The notes under the pieces: model-generated | Databases searched by the model: none | What the model was told of the DNA's origin: nothing | The model's input: only the letters and a program-made list of their open reading frames with translations | Part shown: in pieces, positions 1 through 8,426 of the stretch | Position numbering within the stretch: position 1 is the stretch's first letter | How the letters are laid out: every line of letters starts with the position of its first letter | Source: VAZQ01 sp963725065 | GTDB taxonomy: Bacteria > Pseudomonadota > Alphaproteobacteria > Rhizobiales > Xanthobacteraceae | DNA: 64,000 nt | Assembly (NCBI GenBank): GCA_963725065.1 | Contig: CAVRXD010000053.1 | Location: forward strand, 248,001-312,000 | Direction: 5' to 3' | Position numbers and translations under genes: made by a program

Positions 1-148
1 GCGGCCGGAGCAAAGCCCAAATAGCCACGATTGCCAAGCCGCGGGGGCACCGTGTCGGCGCGCGCTCCGTCCCCCCTTGCTTGTGCACCTTGCGCCGGTG
101 CAAAGATGTCGTCAGATCGCTCAGCCGGGCATCCATGGGAGACTACGC

Positions 149-994
149 ATGAATCCTGTCGTCGCCGTCATCGCGCCTGGGATGATGGGCGCTGCCGTCG
201 GAAAGCGGCTCGCCGATCACGGCCTCAAGGTGCTGACCTCGCTCAAAGGCCGCAGCGCCGAGACGACCGCGCGCGCCAAGGCCGCCGGCATGGTGTCCGC
301 CAGCGACGAGGAGATCGCGGCGACTGATTTCATCCTGTCCATCCTGCCCCCCGGCGACGCGGTCGCGCTGGCGCAGCGGTTCGCGCCCGCGCTCACCGCC
401 AGCAACAGCAAGCCGGTGTTCGTCGACTGCAACGCGGTGAGCCCGCCGACGGTCGAGCGCATCGCCGCCGCCGTCGCGCCGACCGGCTCGCCCTTCGTCG
501 ACGCCGGCATCATCGGCGCGCCGCCCAAGCCGGGCGATGCCGGTCCGCGCTTCTACGCCTCCGGCCCGGATGCGCCGCGCTTCGCCAAGCTCAAGGACTT
601 CGGTCTCGACGTCCGCGTGCTCGCGGGCCCCATGAGCGCGGCCTCGGCGATGAAAATGTCCTACGCCGGAATCACCAAGGGCACGCAGGCCCTGGGCGCC
701 GCCATGCTGCTGGCGGCGACCCGCGGCGGCAGCGCCGATGCGCTGTTCGCCGAGCTGCAGGGCAGCCAGCCGCAGATGCTGGCGTGGCTCAAGCGCAACC
801 TCGCGCTGATGCCGCCCAAGGCCTATCGCTGGGTCGCGGAGATGCACGAGATCGCCGACTTCGTCGGTCAGGATCCGGCCGCGCACGAGCTCTATCTCGG
901 CGCCGCGCATTTCTACGAGCAGATCGCGCAGGATTTCGAAGGCGACAAGACGCAGGTCGCCGCGCTCGAAGCGTTCATGAGCAAGGGCGGCTGA
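149..994 (+). CDS. NAD(P)-dependent oxidoreductase, 6-phosphogluconate dehydrogenase-like with DUF1932 tail
   Basis: A 281-residue cytosolic oxidoreductase of the beta-hydroxyacid dehydrogenase superfamily. The N-terminus (VAVIAPGMMG) is the dinucleotide-binding loop of a Rossmann fold. Residues 60-110 carry the usual SILPPGDA and VDCNAVSPPT strands. From about residue 180 the all-helical part (AMKMSYAGITKG) holds the Lys expected at the active site and fits the DUF1932 type of C-terminal domain. The ATG at 149 is preferred over an upstream in-frame ATG because the protein then begins directly at the Rossmann strand. The substrate is not evident, and relatives act on small hydroxy acids. The gene stands alone; the 148 bases before it hold nothing I recognise. 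Confidence 0.8.
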   Translation: MNPVVAVIAPGMMGAAVGKRLADHGLKVLTSLKGRSAETTARAKAAGMVSASDEEIAATDFILSILPPGDAVALAQRFAPALTASNSKPVFVDCNAVSPPTVERIAAAVAPTGSPFVDAGIIGAPPKPGDAGPRFYASGPDAPRFAKLKDFGLDVRVLAGPMSAASAMKMSYAGITKGTQALGAAMLLAATRGGSADALFAELQGSQPQMLAWLKRNLALMPPKAYRWVAEMHEIADFVGQDPAAHELYLGAAHFYEQIAQDFEGDKTQVAALEAFMSKGG

Positions 995-1035
995 AGGCAA
1001 AATTGCAAGCGCCGAGCCGCCGGCGCGTCCACGCG

Positions 1036-1085
1036 CATTGTTAATAACAATGAATTAACAATGCTAATTTGCAATTCTGCAAATT
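1036..1085. promoter_or_regulatory. Two AT-rich palindromes in the 995-1350 intergenic region
   Basis: CATTGTTAATAACAATG at 1036-1052 has perfect 8-base arms around a single A. AATTTGCAATTCTGCAAATT at 1066-1085 has perfect 8-base arms around ATTC. Between them AACAATG is repeated. They stand out sharply against the GC-rich surroundings and look like repressor operators or a strong terminator-like hairpin without a T-run. The 356-base gap lies between two convergent genes, so neither flanking coding gene has its start here. Nothing else was recognised in the gap. Confidence 0.4.
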
Positions 1086-1350
1086 GTCTCGCAGCCGCAG
1101 GCGTATCCACTGACATAGTCCTCCCGTCCTCCTCACCTGGAGCATGCACGCAGCGCCACGCCGCGCGCGCATGCAACGCGCGCAGGCCGAAGGCCCGGCG
1201 CGACCGGCCGCAACGTTTCCGCACACATGTCTTGAGATTACCGATTCATACAAGATTCGGGTAACGCGAGTCAAGAGCGGAATGCGCGGCCCGCCCCACC
1301 CCGCCAGATCGCCCCGCGCCTCCCGCGCGCCGGGGCCGCGGCCATTGGCG

Positions 1351-2199
1351 TTACAGCCGCTCCTTCAGGAAGCGGATGAGACGCGGCGCCATGAAGCCGG
1401 AATAGCTCCCGGGCTCGTCGATCGGATCGCTGAGCCAGTAATGCGGCGCCCCCTGCACAATGCAGGTGCGCACGAAAAAGTTTGCCTGCTTCAGTCGCAG
1501 CAGGAACGCGTCAGTGTGCGCTCGCCGGTCGACGAGATCGTCCTCGGTGCCCACGCTCAGCAGCACGCCGATGTGGTTGTTGGCGAACGTGGCGTAGTTG
1601 ATCGACGAAGCCTCGAAATAGCGCTTCGGATCGTCCATGGGCGAAGCGCCCATGAAATTCTCGATGTTGTTCTCGCGCGGGCTTTGCAGCAGGTAGCGCT
1701 GCCACATCTCGACGAGGTCGTAGACGCCGTAGACGCCGATCAGCGCCTTCACCTTGCTGCTGACCTTGGCATGCGCGTCGTTCGGATAGGTGCCCTGGAA
1801 GCTCGCGCCGCCGAGCGCGGCCAGCGAGGCGAGATGGCCGCCGGCGGAAGCGCCGAACAATCCGATCCGCTCGGGATCGATCTTGAGCTCGCCGGCGCTG
1901 CCGCGGACGAATTGCACCGCTGCCAGCACGTCGTTGACGGCTTGCGGGAACATCTTCTGGCCCTTCTTGGCCAGGCGATAGCTGATGGCGAACAGCCCGT
2001 AGCCGCGCGCGGCGAGATAGGGACCCCAGAACTGGAAGGCGTTGCGTGCGCCCGCCTGCCACCCGCCGCCGTGCACGCCGACGAGCGCCGGGAACGGCCC
2101 CGCCCCCGCCGGCAGGTAGAGGTCGCCGAGCAGCGATACGCCGTCATGGGTGGCGTAGCTGACGCCGTTGCGCGTTTCGATCGGTTGCGAGTCAGGCAT
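1351..2199 (-). CDS. Alpha/beta hydrolase (carboxylesterase, BD-FAE/HSL-like)
   Basis: A 282-residue cytosolic alpha/beta hydrolase with no signal peptide. HGGG at residues 43-46 forms the oxyanion hole, GASAGG at 116-121 places the nucleophile at Ser118, Asp220 or Asp221 (TEDDLVD) is the likely acid and His253 (GAPHYW) the base. This order and spacing is that of HSL-type and feruloyl-esterase-like carboxylester hydrolases. The natural ester is unknown. The gene converges with the oxidoreductase on its left and is not obviously in an operon. Confidence 0.82.
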   Translation of the reverse strand: MPDSQPIETRNGVSYATHDGVSLLGDLYLPAGAGPFPALVGVHGGGWQAGARNAFQFWGPYLAARGYGLFAISYRLAKKGQKMFPQAVNDVLAAVQFVRGSAGELKIDPERIGLFGASAGGHLASLAALGGASFQGTYPNDAHAKVSSKVKALIGVYGVYDLVEMWQRYLLQSPRENNIENFMGASPMDDPKRYFEASSINYATFANNHIGVLLSVGTEDDLVDRRAHTDAFLLRLKQANFFVRTCIVQGAPHYWLSDPIDEPGSYSGFMAPRLIRFLKERL

Positions 2200-2323
2200 C
2201 TCTTATCTCTCCCGTCATCCCGCCACGGCATCGGGCCTTGGCTCTGTTTCGCTTGCTCTCAAGAACGTTCGCCAAACGCGGACCGTTGAAATGGAAGCGG
2301 TTACGAGCGGCAACGGCGGTCTG

Positions 2324-2432
2324 CTCCCTCCCCCCTTGTGGGGGAGGGTGGGGATGGGTGGTTGTTTCACGAACCTGTATCCGCCAACTGCTACCCCCAC
2401 TCCCCAACCCCTCCCCACAAGGGGGAGGGGAG
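2324..2432. repeat. Imperfect inverted repeat of C/G-tract type
   Basis: A left arm (2324-2360: CTCCCTCCCCCC, TTGTGGGGGAGGG, then GGGGATGGG) is mirrored by a right arm (2391-2432) ending CCACAAGGGGGAGGGGAG. The pair could fold into a long hairpin. It occupies the 324-base gap between the esterase start and the end of the next gene, where nothing else is seen. Such elements are dispersed in many alphaproteobacterial genomes; function is unknown. Confidence 0.6.
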
Positions 2433-2523
2433 CACACCGAGTGCGCGGCAACTGCCTTGCGTCGCCACCAACGGGATGTACGGTATCTCAAGGTTAATGA
2501 ACGAGACGTCACCACCCTCACCT

Positions 2524-3312
2524 TCAATTCCGGATCAGGTTGGCGCCGAGATGCTCGCCGGAATCCATGCGAATGCACTCTCCGGTCATTGCGACCGCAT
2601 GCTCGATCAGGAACAGCGCGGCACGCGCCACGTCGATCGGCCAGATGCCGCGCCGGAGCGGAAACTCGGTGTTGGCCTGATGCACGCGCGCCTCGTACTG
2701 CGCCTCGGTCATGATCTTGCGGGTCCAGCTCCCGAGAAGGCCGCCCGGGCACAGCGCATTGACGCGCACCTCCGGCGCCAGCGCGCGCGCCATGCTGATG
2801 GTGAGCGTGTTGAGCGCGCCCTTGGAGGCGGCATAGGCGATCGAGCTGCCGGCGCCGCGCATCGCGCCGATCGAGGAGATGTTCACGATCGCCGCGTCGC
2901 CGGTGGCCTTGAGATGCGGCGCGGCCGCCCGGCACATCTGATAGTTCCCGATCAGGTTGACGGAATAGGTGCGCTCGAATTCGTCGGCGTCGAGCAGGTC
3001 GAAGCGCTGGTGCGGGATGGTCTTGGTGACGGCGGCGTTGTTCACCAGCACGTCGAGCCGTCCCCAATGGTCGAGCGCCGCCTGCACCAGGCGGCGGCAG
3101 TCGACGTCCTTGGCGACATCAGCCTGCACGGTCACGGCTTCGACGCCCGCCGCCTTGCAGTCGGCGGCGATGGCGTCGGCGCCGGCCGCGTTGGTCGCGT
3201 AGTTCACCACCACGTTGCAGCCGCGCGACGCGAGGATTCTCGCGCAAGCGGCGCCGGTGCCGCCGTCCGAGCTCGCGCCCGTGACGACGGCGGCCTTGCC
3301 ATTGAGATCCAA
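2524..3312 (-). CDS. Short-chain dehydrogenase/reductase (FabG-like)
   Basis: A 262-residue classical SDR. The coenzyme loop at 11-20 is TGASSDGGTG, slightly longer than the usual TGxxxGxG, followed by NNAA at 91-94, the catalytic Ser146/Ser147, and Tyr160 and Lys164 (YAASK). The C-terminal MTGECIRMDSGEHLG matches the end of FabG-type enzymes that bind the coenzyme. It is probably a cytosolic alcohol or ketone oxidoreductase of unknown substrate. The next gene upstream on the same strand encodes a GST-like protein. Confidence 0.85.
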   Translation of the reverse strand: MDLNGKAAVVTGASSDGGTGAACARILASRGCNVVVNYATNAAGADAIAADCKAAGVEAVTVQADVAKDVDCRRLVQAALDHWGRLDVLVNNAAVTKTIPHQRFDLLDADEFERTYSVNLIGNYQMCRAAAPHLKATGDAAIVNISSIGAMRGAGSSIAYAASKGALNTLTISMARALAPEVRVNALCPGGLLGSWTRKIMTEAQYEARVHQANTEFPLRRGIWPIDVARAALFLIEHAVAMTGECIRMDSGEHLGANLIRN

Positions 3313-3349
3313 CGCCCCCTCCCCGACCTTGCACCTCGCGCAGGAACGA

Positions 3350-4052
3350 TCAGGCCCGGGCGTAACGCCCGCGGTTGAAGAAACGGTCCTTGTCGTCGTC
3401 GGACGCGGTCTCGCGGTTCGACTTGATGGCGGCGATCTTGGCGAGCGCGGCCTTCACCGCCGGCCGCTCGTCGATGCTCTTGAACCAGCGCGCGAGATTG
3501 GGGTTGTCCTCCCACTTGACGCCCTGGGCGTCGTGGTTGCGGGTCCACGGGAAGGTGGCGATGTCGGCGATGGAATAGTCCTGGCCGCCGAGATACGGCA
3601 CCTCGCCCAGCCGCTTCTCCAGCACCTCGTACAGCCGCTTGATCTCCGAGGTGTAGCGCGTCATCGAATAGTCATTGCCGGTCTTCGGCGCGAACAGCTT
3701 GAAATGGGTCCACTGGCCGAACATCGGCCCGACGCCGGTGAGCTGGATCATCAGCCACTGCATCACGTCGTACTTCTTGGCCATGTCCTTGGGCAGAAAC
3801 TTCCCGCTCTTCTCGGCGAGGTACATCAGGATCGCGCCCGAACTCGATCACGGTGTACGGCTTGCCGCCCGGGCCGTCGTGATCGACGATCACCGGAATC
3901 TTGTTGTTCGGATTGACCTTCGAAAATTCCGGCTTGTACTGGTCGCCCTTCCAGACGTCGACGAAGTGCTCCTTGTACGGCAGCCTGCATTCCTCGAGCA
4001 TGACGTAGACTTTCTGCACGTTGGGGCTGGTGAGCGCATAGAGATCGATCAT
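3350..4052 (-). pseudogene. Glutathione S-transferase family protein, interrupted by one frameshift
   Basis: The N-terminal thioredoxin-like half starts at the ATG at 4052 (MIDLYALTSPNVQKV) and includes NNKIPVIVDHD, the cis-proline segment that binds glutathione. The C-terminal helical half (from MYLAEKSGKFLP to the stop at 3350, with the YSIADIATFPW signature) lies in another frame. Removing one G/C from the CCC run at 3837-3839 would join them as EFGAILMYLAE, giving about 233 residues, the normal length of the family. Both halves are well conserved, so this is either a very recent mutation or a sequence error. Confidence 0.75.
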
Positions 4053-4351
4053 GGGGATTGGCCTTTTGCTTTGGCGTCCCGCGGCAATGCCGACATCCAG
4101 CTCGCCGTGGGCACGCGTCGATGAGATCAATGGGCGCGGTCCGAATTCCGTGGGAATGCAAACCGCTGTGCCGGAAAGGCGGCAACGGTAGCGAGCGGCG
4201 CTCGCCGGGGCAAGCGGTCCGACCGCAATGGCCCCCCTCCCGCAGCGCAGTCCGTGTAGCGCTCCGTCCGCGGTGCGCGGCTTTGTGCGCCGCGCGGGAG
4301 CAAGTTAAAGTGGCGCGATACAGCAAAGCCTGATGATCGGGAGGCGCTCCA

Positions 4352-5102
4352 GTGACGGTTGCAGAGACGAAACGATTGACCGGCCGCATCGCGGCCGAGA
4401 ACATCAAGCTGATGGCGGTCCCGCGCGCGCCGCAGGGCGTGGTCGAGCGGCTCATCGCGCTGGGCGATCCGACCGGCATCATCTCGGACACTATGGATGA
4501 GCTCGGCATCCCGTCGGGCGTCATCGGCGCGTCGGTGCTGCGGCCAACCATCCCCGGCAGGACCATCGCCGGACCGGCGCTGACCGTGCGCAACATCCTC
4601 CAGCGCATCGACCCGCTCGAGGGTGCGCGCCGCCAGGTCAACCGGATGGCGGAATTCGAAGCGCACAACCTCGCGCAACCCGGCGACGTGCTGGTGATCC
4701 AGGGCGTGCCCAACATGTCCAACATGGGCGGCATCTCCGCCCAGACCGGGAAACGGCAAGGCGAGGTCGGCGCGATCGTGCAGGGCGGCGTGCGCGACAT
4801 CGCCCATTCGCGCACGCTCGGACTATCCGGTGTGGTCGAGCGACATCACGCCGGTCACGGGCAAGTGGCGGCTCGAGACCGTGGAGATCAACGGGCCGAT
4901 CCAGATCGGCGAGGTTCGCGTCGCGCCTGGCGACCTCGTGGTCGCCGACGACACCGGCGTCTGCTTCATTCCGCGCGACGTCGTGCTGGAGGTGCTCGAG
5001 GGCGCCGAAAAGAAGGCCAAGGCCGAGGAGGTCCGCTGCAAGGCGATCGATGACGGCATTCCGGTGCCGGATATCTCGCGCGCGACGTATGGCCAGAAGT
5101 AG
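4352..5102 (+). pseudogene. RraA-like aldolase/decarboxylase family protein, interrupted by one frameshift
   Basis: A GTG start at 4352 follows a GGGAGG site at 4338-4343. The first frame covers the family fold (ISDTMDELG, then QGGVRDIAHSRTL) up to about 4820; the second runs from YPVWSSDITPVTG to the stop at 5102 and includes GDLVVADDTGVCFIP. Deleting one G of the GG at 4820-4821 restores a protein of about 249 residues. The family includes 4-hydroxy-4-methyl-2-oxoglutarate aldolases and the RNase E inhibitor RraA; QGGVRD carries the Arg and Asp typical of the aldolases. Neighbouring genes give no pathway. Confidence 0.75.
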
Positions 5103-5133
5103 GACGGAGGCGCGACGTAACGCGCCCTTCGCG

Positions 5134-5176
5134 ATGCGGAATGGCGGATTACGCTTCGCTCATCCGCGCCAGGCTA
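5134..5176. repeat. Short interspersed hairpin-like repeat in the gap 5103-5485
   Basis: The stretch ATGCGGAATGGCGGATTACG followed by CTTCGCTCATCCGC resembles a short repeat common in Bradyrhizobium-like genomes; a similar GGATTACGC...CTCATCCGCC element lies at about 11401-11440. The rest of the gap before the glycosyltransferase start holds no gene I can support, although a GTG-initiated extension of that gene would reach back to 5396. Confidence 0.35.
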
Positions 5177-5485
5177 GGGCACGTACTCATCGGGGCGGGC
5201 GGACGACCACTTGCCCGCCACAGCCGACATCGGGTGCCCCATTCCCGAGTCGCCAGTTTTCATGACCTCCTGTAGAGTTCCACAACATTCGCATGCGCGC
5301 ACGGAGCCGTTGCCCGGATACCGCTTGCTCGCCCGAGCTTTCGTCGATCGACAAGGGGCAGGCGGAGGGTCGCCGCTGAGAACTCTCAGGGTGCCGTGAC
5401 GATATGGAGCTTGGAGGGGGCGCTCGCCTCTTTTTGCAATCTCTGCTGCATTCGCATTCGGCCAGCGTCCTGTTGGCCTTCCGGG

Positions 5486-6748
5486 ATGGGTTACATGTTC
5501 GAGATGGTGCAGCTGCTCGCCGGAACGAATTTGGCCCTGCTCGCCTTCTCGGTGCTGATATTCGACATTCCTCGCTATACGCTGTCGCTCCTTTCGTTGG
5601 CTTTGTTCGGCGTGTGGAGACGCAGCGATAGCGTCCCTGCCGGCAAGGCCTCGGTCAGCGTGATCATACCGACGTTCAACGGCGGCTCCGGCCTCGGCCC
5701 CACGATCGCGTCGCTGCAGCGACAAACCTTGCGGCCGGTCGAAATCATCGTCGTGGATGACGGCTCGACCGATGAAACGCGCGCCGTCGCGGAACGCGGG
5801 CGCGCGCTGGGCCTGGTGGACATGGTTATCTGCCATGGCACGCGCTGCGGCCGCAGCGCGGCAATAAACGCTGCCGCCCGATTTGCCAGCGGCGATCTGC
5901 TTTTGACCGTGGATGCCGACACGGTGTTCGAGCCCACTGCCGTCGCGCGCCTCGCGGCGGCATTCAGCGATCCGCGTGTCGCCGGCGCGAGTTGCAACAT
6001 TTCGATCAGCAACGAGCGTGACTCGTTATGGACCGGGCTGCAAAGCGTCGAGTACCTGATGTCGATCAGTGCAGGGCGATCCATACTGGACATGGCGAAC
6101 GCGATCGCCTGCCTATCCGGCGCCTGTTCCATGTATCGGCGCGATACATTCCTGTGGCAAGGCGGCCTGGACGTCGGCCCCGGAGAGGACCTGGAGTACA
6201 GCTTGCGGCTGCGTCGCCTCGGCTACCTCATCCGTTTCGTGCCGGAGGCGTGGGCGGCAACAGATGGCCCGACCGGCGGCATAAGCCTTTTGCGCCAGCG
6301 CGCGCGCTGGGATCGCGATGCCTTGCGAATCCGTTTCATGATGTACGGCGAACTGAGCTTCTTCCATCGCTTCGAGCGCTTGTCGGACACGCTGCAGAGG
6401 CTGGACTTCATCATGTTCGATCTGGTTCCCACGCTCAGCCTGCCGTTCTATCTGGTTTACATTTGGCTGTTGTTCGGAGCCGCCGACGCCGCTCTGTTTC
6501 TCGGCGCACTCTATTTCCTGCTGCTGTGGATATCGATTTTCAACATGGCGCTTGCGTTCGTCATGTTCAATCGAACGATCGGTTTCTTCGGTCTCGGGGC
6601 GTCGCTGATCTTTCCCCTGTACCAGGGCGTCTATCTGAAATGCGGCCGGTTTTTTTCGTATTCCTCGGAAATCATCTTCGCCACGTCGCGGCACGATGAC
6701 TTCGTACCGCCGCGCGTTCGTCGCGCCCTCTTGGGAAATCGGACTTGA
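5486..6748 (+). CDS. Membrane glycosyltransferase family 2, polysaccharide synthase-like
   Basis: An inner-membrane processive-type GT2 of about 420 residues. One transmembrane segment (LALLAFSVLIFDIP) comes first, then the cytosolic GT-A domain with VDDGST, the DAD metal motif (TVDADT), GPGEDLEY supplying the catalytic acid, and RQRARW corresponding to the Q/RxxRW acceptor motif. Three or four further membrane segments follow. This is the plan of Alg8, hyaluronan synthase and cellulose/beta-glucan synthases; no PilZ domain is present. The start may be the ATG at 5486 or 5495, or a GTG at 5396; 5486 is chosen to keep the first helix near the N-terminus. The HlyD gene begins 12 bases downstream, so the two are co-transcribed. 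The polymer is unknown. Confidence 0.82.
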   Translation: MGYMFEMVQLLAGTNLALLAFSVLIFDIPRYTLSLLSLALFGVWRRSDSVPAGKASVSVIIPTFNGGSGLGPTIASLQRQTLRPVEIIVVDDGSTDETRAVAERGRALGLVDMVICHGTRCGRSAAINAAARFASGDLLLTVDADTVFEPTAVARLAAAFSDPRVAGASCNISISNERDSLWTGLQSVEYLMSISAGRSILDMANAIACLSGACSMYRRDTFLWQGGLDVGPGEDLEYSLRLRRLGYLIRFVPEAWAATDGPTGGISLLRQRARWDRDALRIRFMMYGELSFFHRFERLSDTLQRLDFIMFDLVPTLSLPFYLVYIWLLFGAADAALFLGALYFLLLWISIFNMALAFVMFNRTIGFFGLGASLIFPLYQGVYLKCGRFFSYSSEIIFATSRHDDFVPPRVRRALLGNRT

Positions 6749-6760
6749 GGAGCCGGACTG

Positions 6761-7813
6761 ATGGACGTCAAGATCAACCGCCTCGACCCAAATGTTCCCG
6801 ATCCCATCGAAAGCCGCCGGCGCGCGGCCGGACGACTGGTGCGCTTTTTCTATGCAACAATCGTGTTCGGTGTGCTCGGTTTCTTTATCGTCTATTTCGG
6901 CTCGCCTCTTGTTTATCTCAGCGGGCCCGGCACCGTCACATCCCCGCGACATGTGGTTTCGCTTCCCTTTACCGTGCAGGTCAACCAGATGAAGCTGGTG
7001 CCTGGCGCCACGGTCAAGGCCGGCGAAGAGATCGCAGAGGTGATTTCACCGGAGCAGGACAGCATCGTCGCAACTTATATGCGGGCGCTGGCGGACATCT
7101 CCGGTCGCACGGCCGAACTGCGCATCAAGGCCCGGGTCGCGCAGGAATCGCTCGGAGCATCGCGCTCCTATCTGCGCGTGACCGAGGAGGCGGCAGAACG
7201 CATCGATGCCATGGCCACGGCCACTGTGACCTTCCGCATGGAGGTCTTGCGCGAGCGGGCCTCGGCCCAAAAGGCCGTCGTCTCGCAAGAGGCGGAAGTC
7301 GCCGAGTCCACCGTTCAACTTGCCTCCCTGGATGACTTCATCCAACAGCTTCGAAATCGCCTCGGTGAGGTGGAGGCGCATTTCGCCCATGGCCGGCTCG
7401 TTGCGCCGACGAGCGGGATCGTTTCGACAGGTCTCGCCGATGTCGGGCAGTCGCTGGTGGCGGGCACACCGATTGCCGAAATCCTCGATCCGACCGATAT
7501 CTTCGTGGACTGGTACATTCCCAATGCGCGTCTGTTCGAACCGGAGGTCGGGAGCGAAGTCCTGGTGCTGTTCGGCAACCGCCACCTTTCCGGAAAGATC
7601 GCCCAAATCCTGCCGGTTTCCGGTGTGTACGCGGGGACGCAGCAGTTGCAGCTGTTGGCGCGTGACCGTCCTGCGACGCAGATCGCGCGCATCCGCTTCG
7701 ATCCGGACGCAACGCCGCCGCCGCTGAACTCTACGGTCGAGGTTCAAATGTACTACATCGGCCTGTTCGGCCGCATCGCCGACCGGGTCATCCATTTCTC
7801 GGGTCCTTTCTGA
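6761..7813 (+). CDS. HlyD-family periplasmic adaptor (membrane fusion protein)
   Basis: A 350-residue protein with one N-terminal membrane anchor (about residues 27-50: FFYATIVFGVLGFFIVYFG), a split biotinyl-lipoyl-like domain (VPGATVKAGEEIAEV and later GRLVAPTSGIVS), a long alpha-helical hairpin between them and a beta-barrel region near GSEVLVLFGNRHLSGKI. Adaptors of this kind pair with a GT2 in Alg8-Alg44 and in the mixed-linkage glucan synthase BgsA-BgsB of Sinorhizobium, where they guide the chain through the periplasm. Here no PilZ domain is fused. The position directly behind the GT2 and in front of the small zinc protein supports a glycan synthesis and export role. Confidence 0.8.
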   Translation: MDVKINRLDPNVPDPIESRRRAAGRLVRFFYATIVFGVLGFFIVYFGSPLVYLSGPGTVTSPRHVVSLPFTVQVNQMKLVPGATVKAGEEIAEVISPEQDSIVATYMRALADISGRTAELRIKARVAQESLGASRSYLRVTEEAAERIDAMATATVTFRMEVLRERASAQKAVVSQEAEVAESTVQLASLDDFIQQLRNRLGEVEAHFAHGRLVAPTSGIVSTGLADVGQSLVAGTPIAEILDPTDIFVDWYIPNARLFEPEVGSEVLVLFGNRHLSGKIAQILPVSGVYAGTQQLQLLARDRPATQIARIRFDPDATPPPLNSTVEVQMYYIGLFGRIADRVIHFSGPF

Positions 7814-7849
7814 ACACGACGCCGCGGATGTCGCGCGGAGTGCCACACG

Positions 7850-8128
7850 ATGCAGATTGAAGCGGATCAATCGGTGTGCCCGGCTTGCGGCGCCGAAGGG
7901 CTGGAGATTTTTCCGGTGTTTCATCACATGATGTGTGCGTATGTCGGCCCACGGTATGACTTCGCCCCGGCAGCCGCGGGATATACGTGTCCGAAATGCC
8001 GGCGCGATGTCGTCTCGGGCGACCCCGCTTGCGAGATCGTAGGGACAAGCGCGCGCTGTGTGCGATGTGGCAAGGAGACGGTGGTGTCGCCACCTCCTCC
8101 GCCGACATTCGAGGCAAGCCAGAATTGA
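7850..8128 (+). CDS. Small zinc-ribbon protein, TackOD1-like
   Basis: A 92-residue soluble protein with three CxxC pairs (Cys10/13, 47/50, 70/73) and a HHMMCAY segment with Cys29. The order CPxCG, then HxMxC, then DF and CPKC, then a last CxxCG resembles the TackOD1 metal-binding output domain, first named from Thaumarchaeota and also found beside bacterial signalling proteins. It starts 36 bases after the HlyD stop on the same strand, so it looks like the third gene of the glycan cassette. It may sense or relay a signal to the synthase, but that is inference. A generic zinc ribbon is the alternative. Confidence 0.55.
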   Translation: MQIEADQSVCPACGAEGLEIFPVFHHMMCAYVGPRYDFAPAAAGYTCPKCRRDVVSGDPACEIVGTSARCVRCGKETVVSPPPPPTFEASQN

Positions 8129-8274
8129 TGTCGGCTATGGGGTCAATTCCGAAAAAGCTCACAGCCATCATACCGGGGTGCGATTTAGCCAGTCCGACAC
8201 AGAAGCTCCAGGCAAGGCTTTACGCCATGCCGAGTTTTCGGAATTGGGCGCCAAGTCCGCGTTGCGTCATACCG

Positions 8275-8385
8275 CAGGTTGGCTATATCGAGGGCCAGAA
8301 CGCCACCATCGATTATCGCTGGCCGAGATTGCATCACGTTGGCGTGAAAGCAGTGGCGGCACATTTCGTCTGCCGTGTTCTGTGC
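8275..8385 (+). pseudogene. Relic of an ABC transporter substrate-binding protein (ABC_sub_bind type)
   Basis: The translation QVGYIEGQNATIDYRW, followed by a weak match to the next helix (AAHFVCR where the family has AADLVRR), corresponds to a highly recognisable block about 60 residues into the PF04392 receptors. There is no signal peptide before it and no C-terminal domain after it. It fills most of the gap between the zinc-ribbon gene and the DUF3500 gene; nothing else was seen there. Confidence 0.55.
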
Positions 8386-8426
8386 GCACAATGGGCCGGT
8401 GACACGCCAGTGTGAGGAGGCGCCAC

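Noticed and set aside
5174..5836. A 220-codon minus-strand frame covering the gap before the glycosyltransferase
   Set aside because: It overlaps the GT2 coding start in antisense and shows no family signal.
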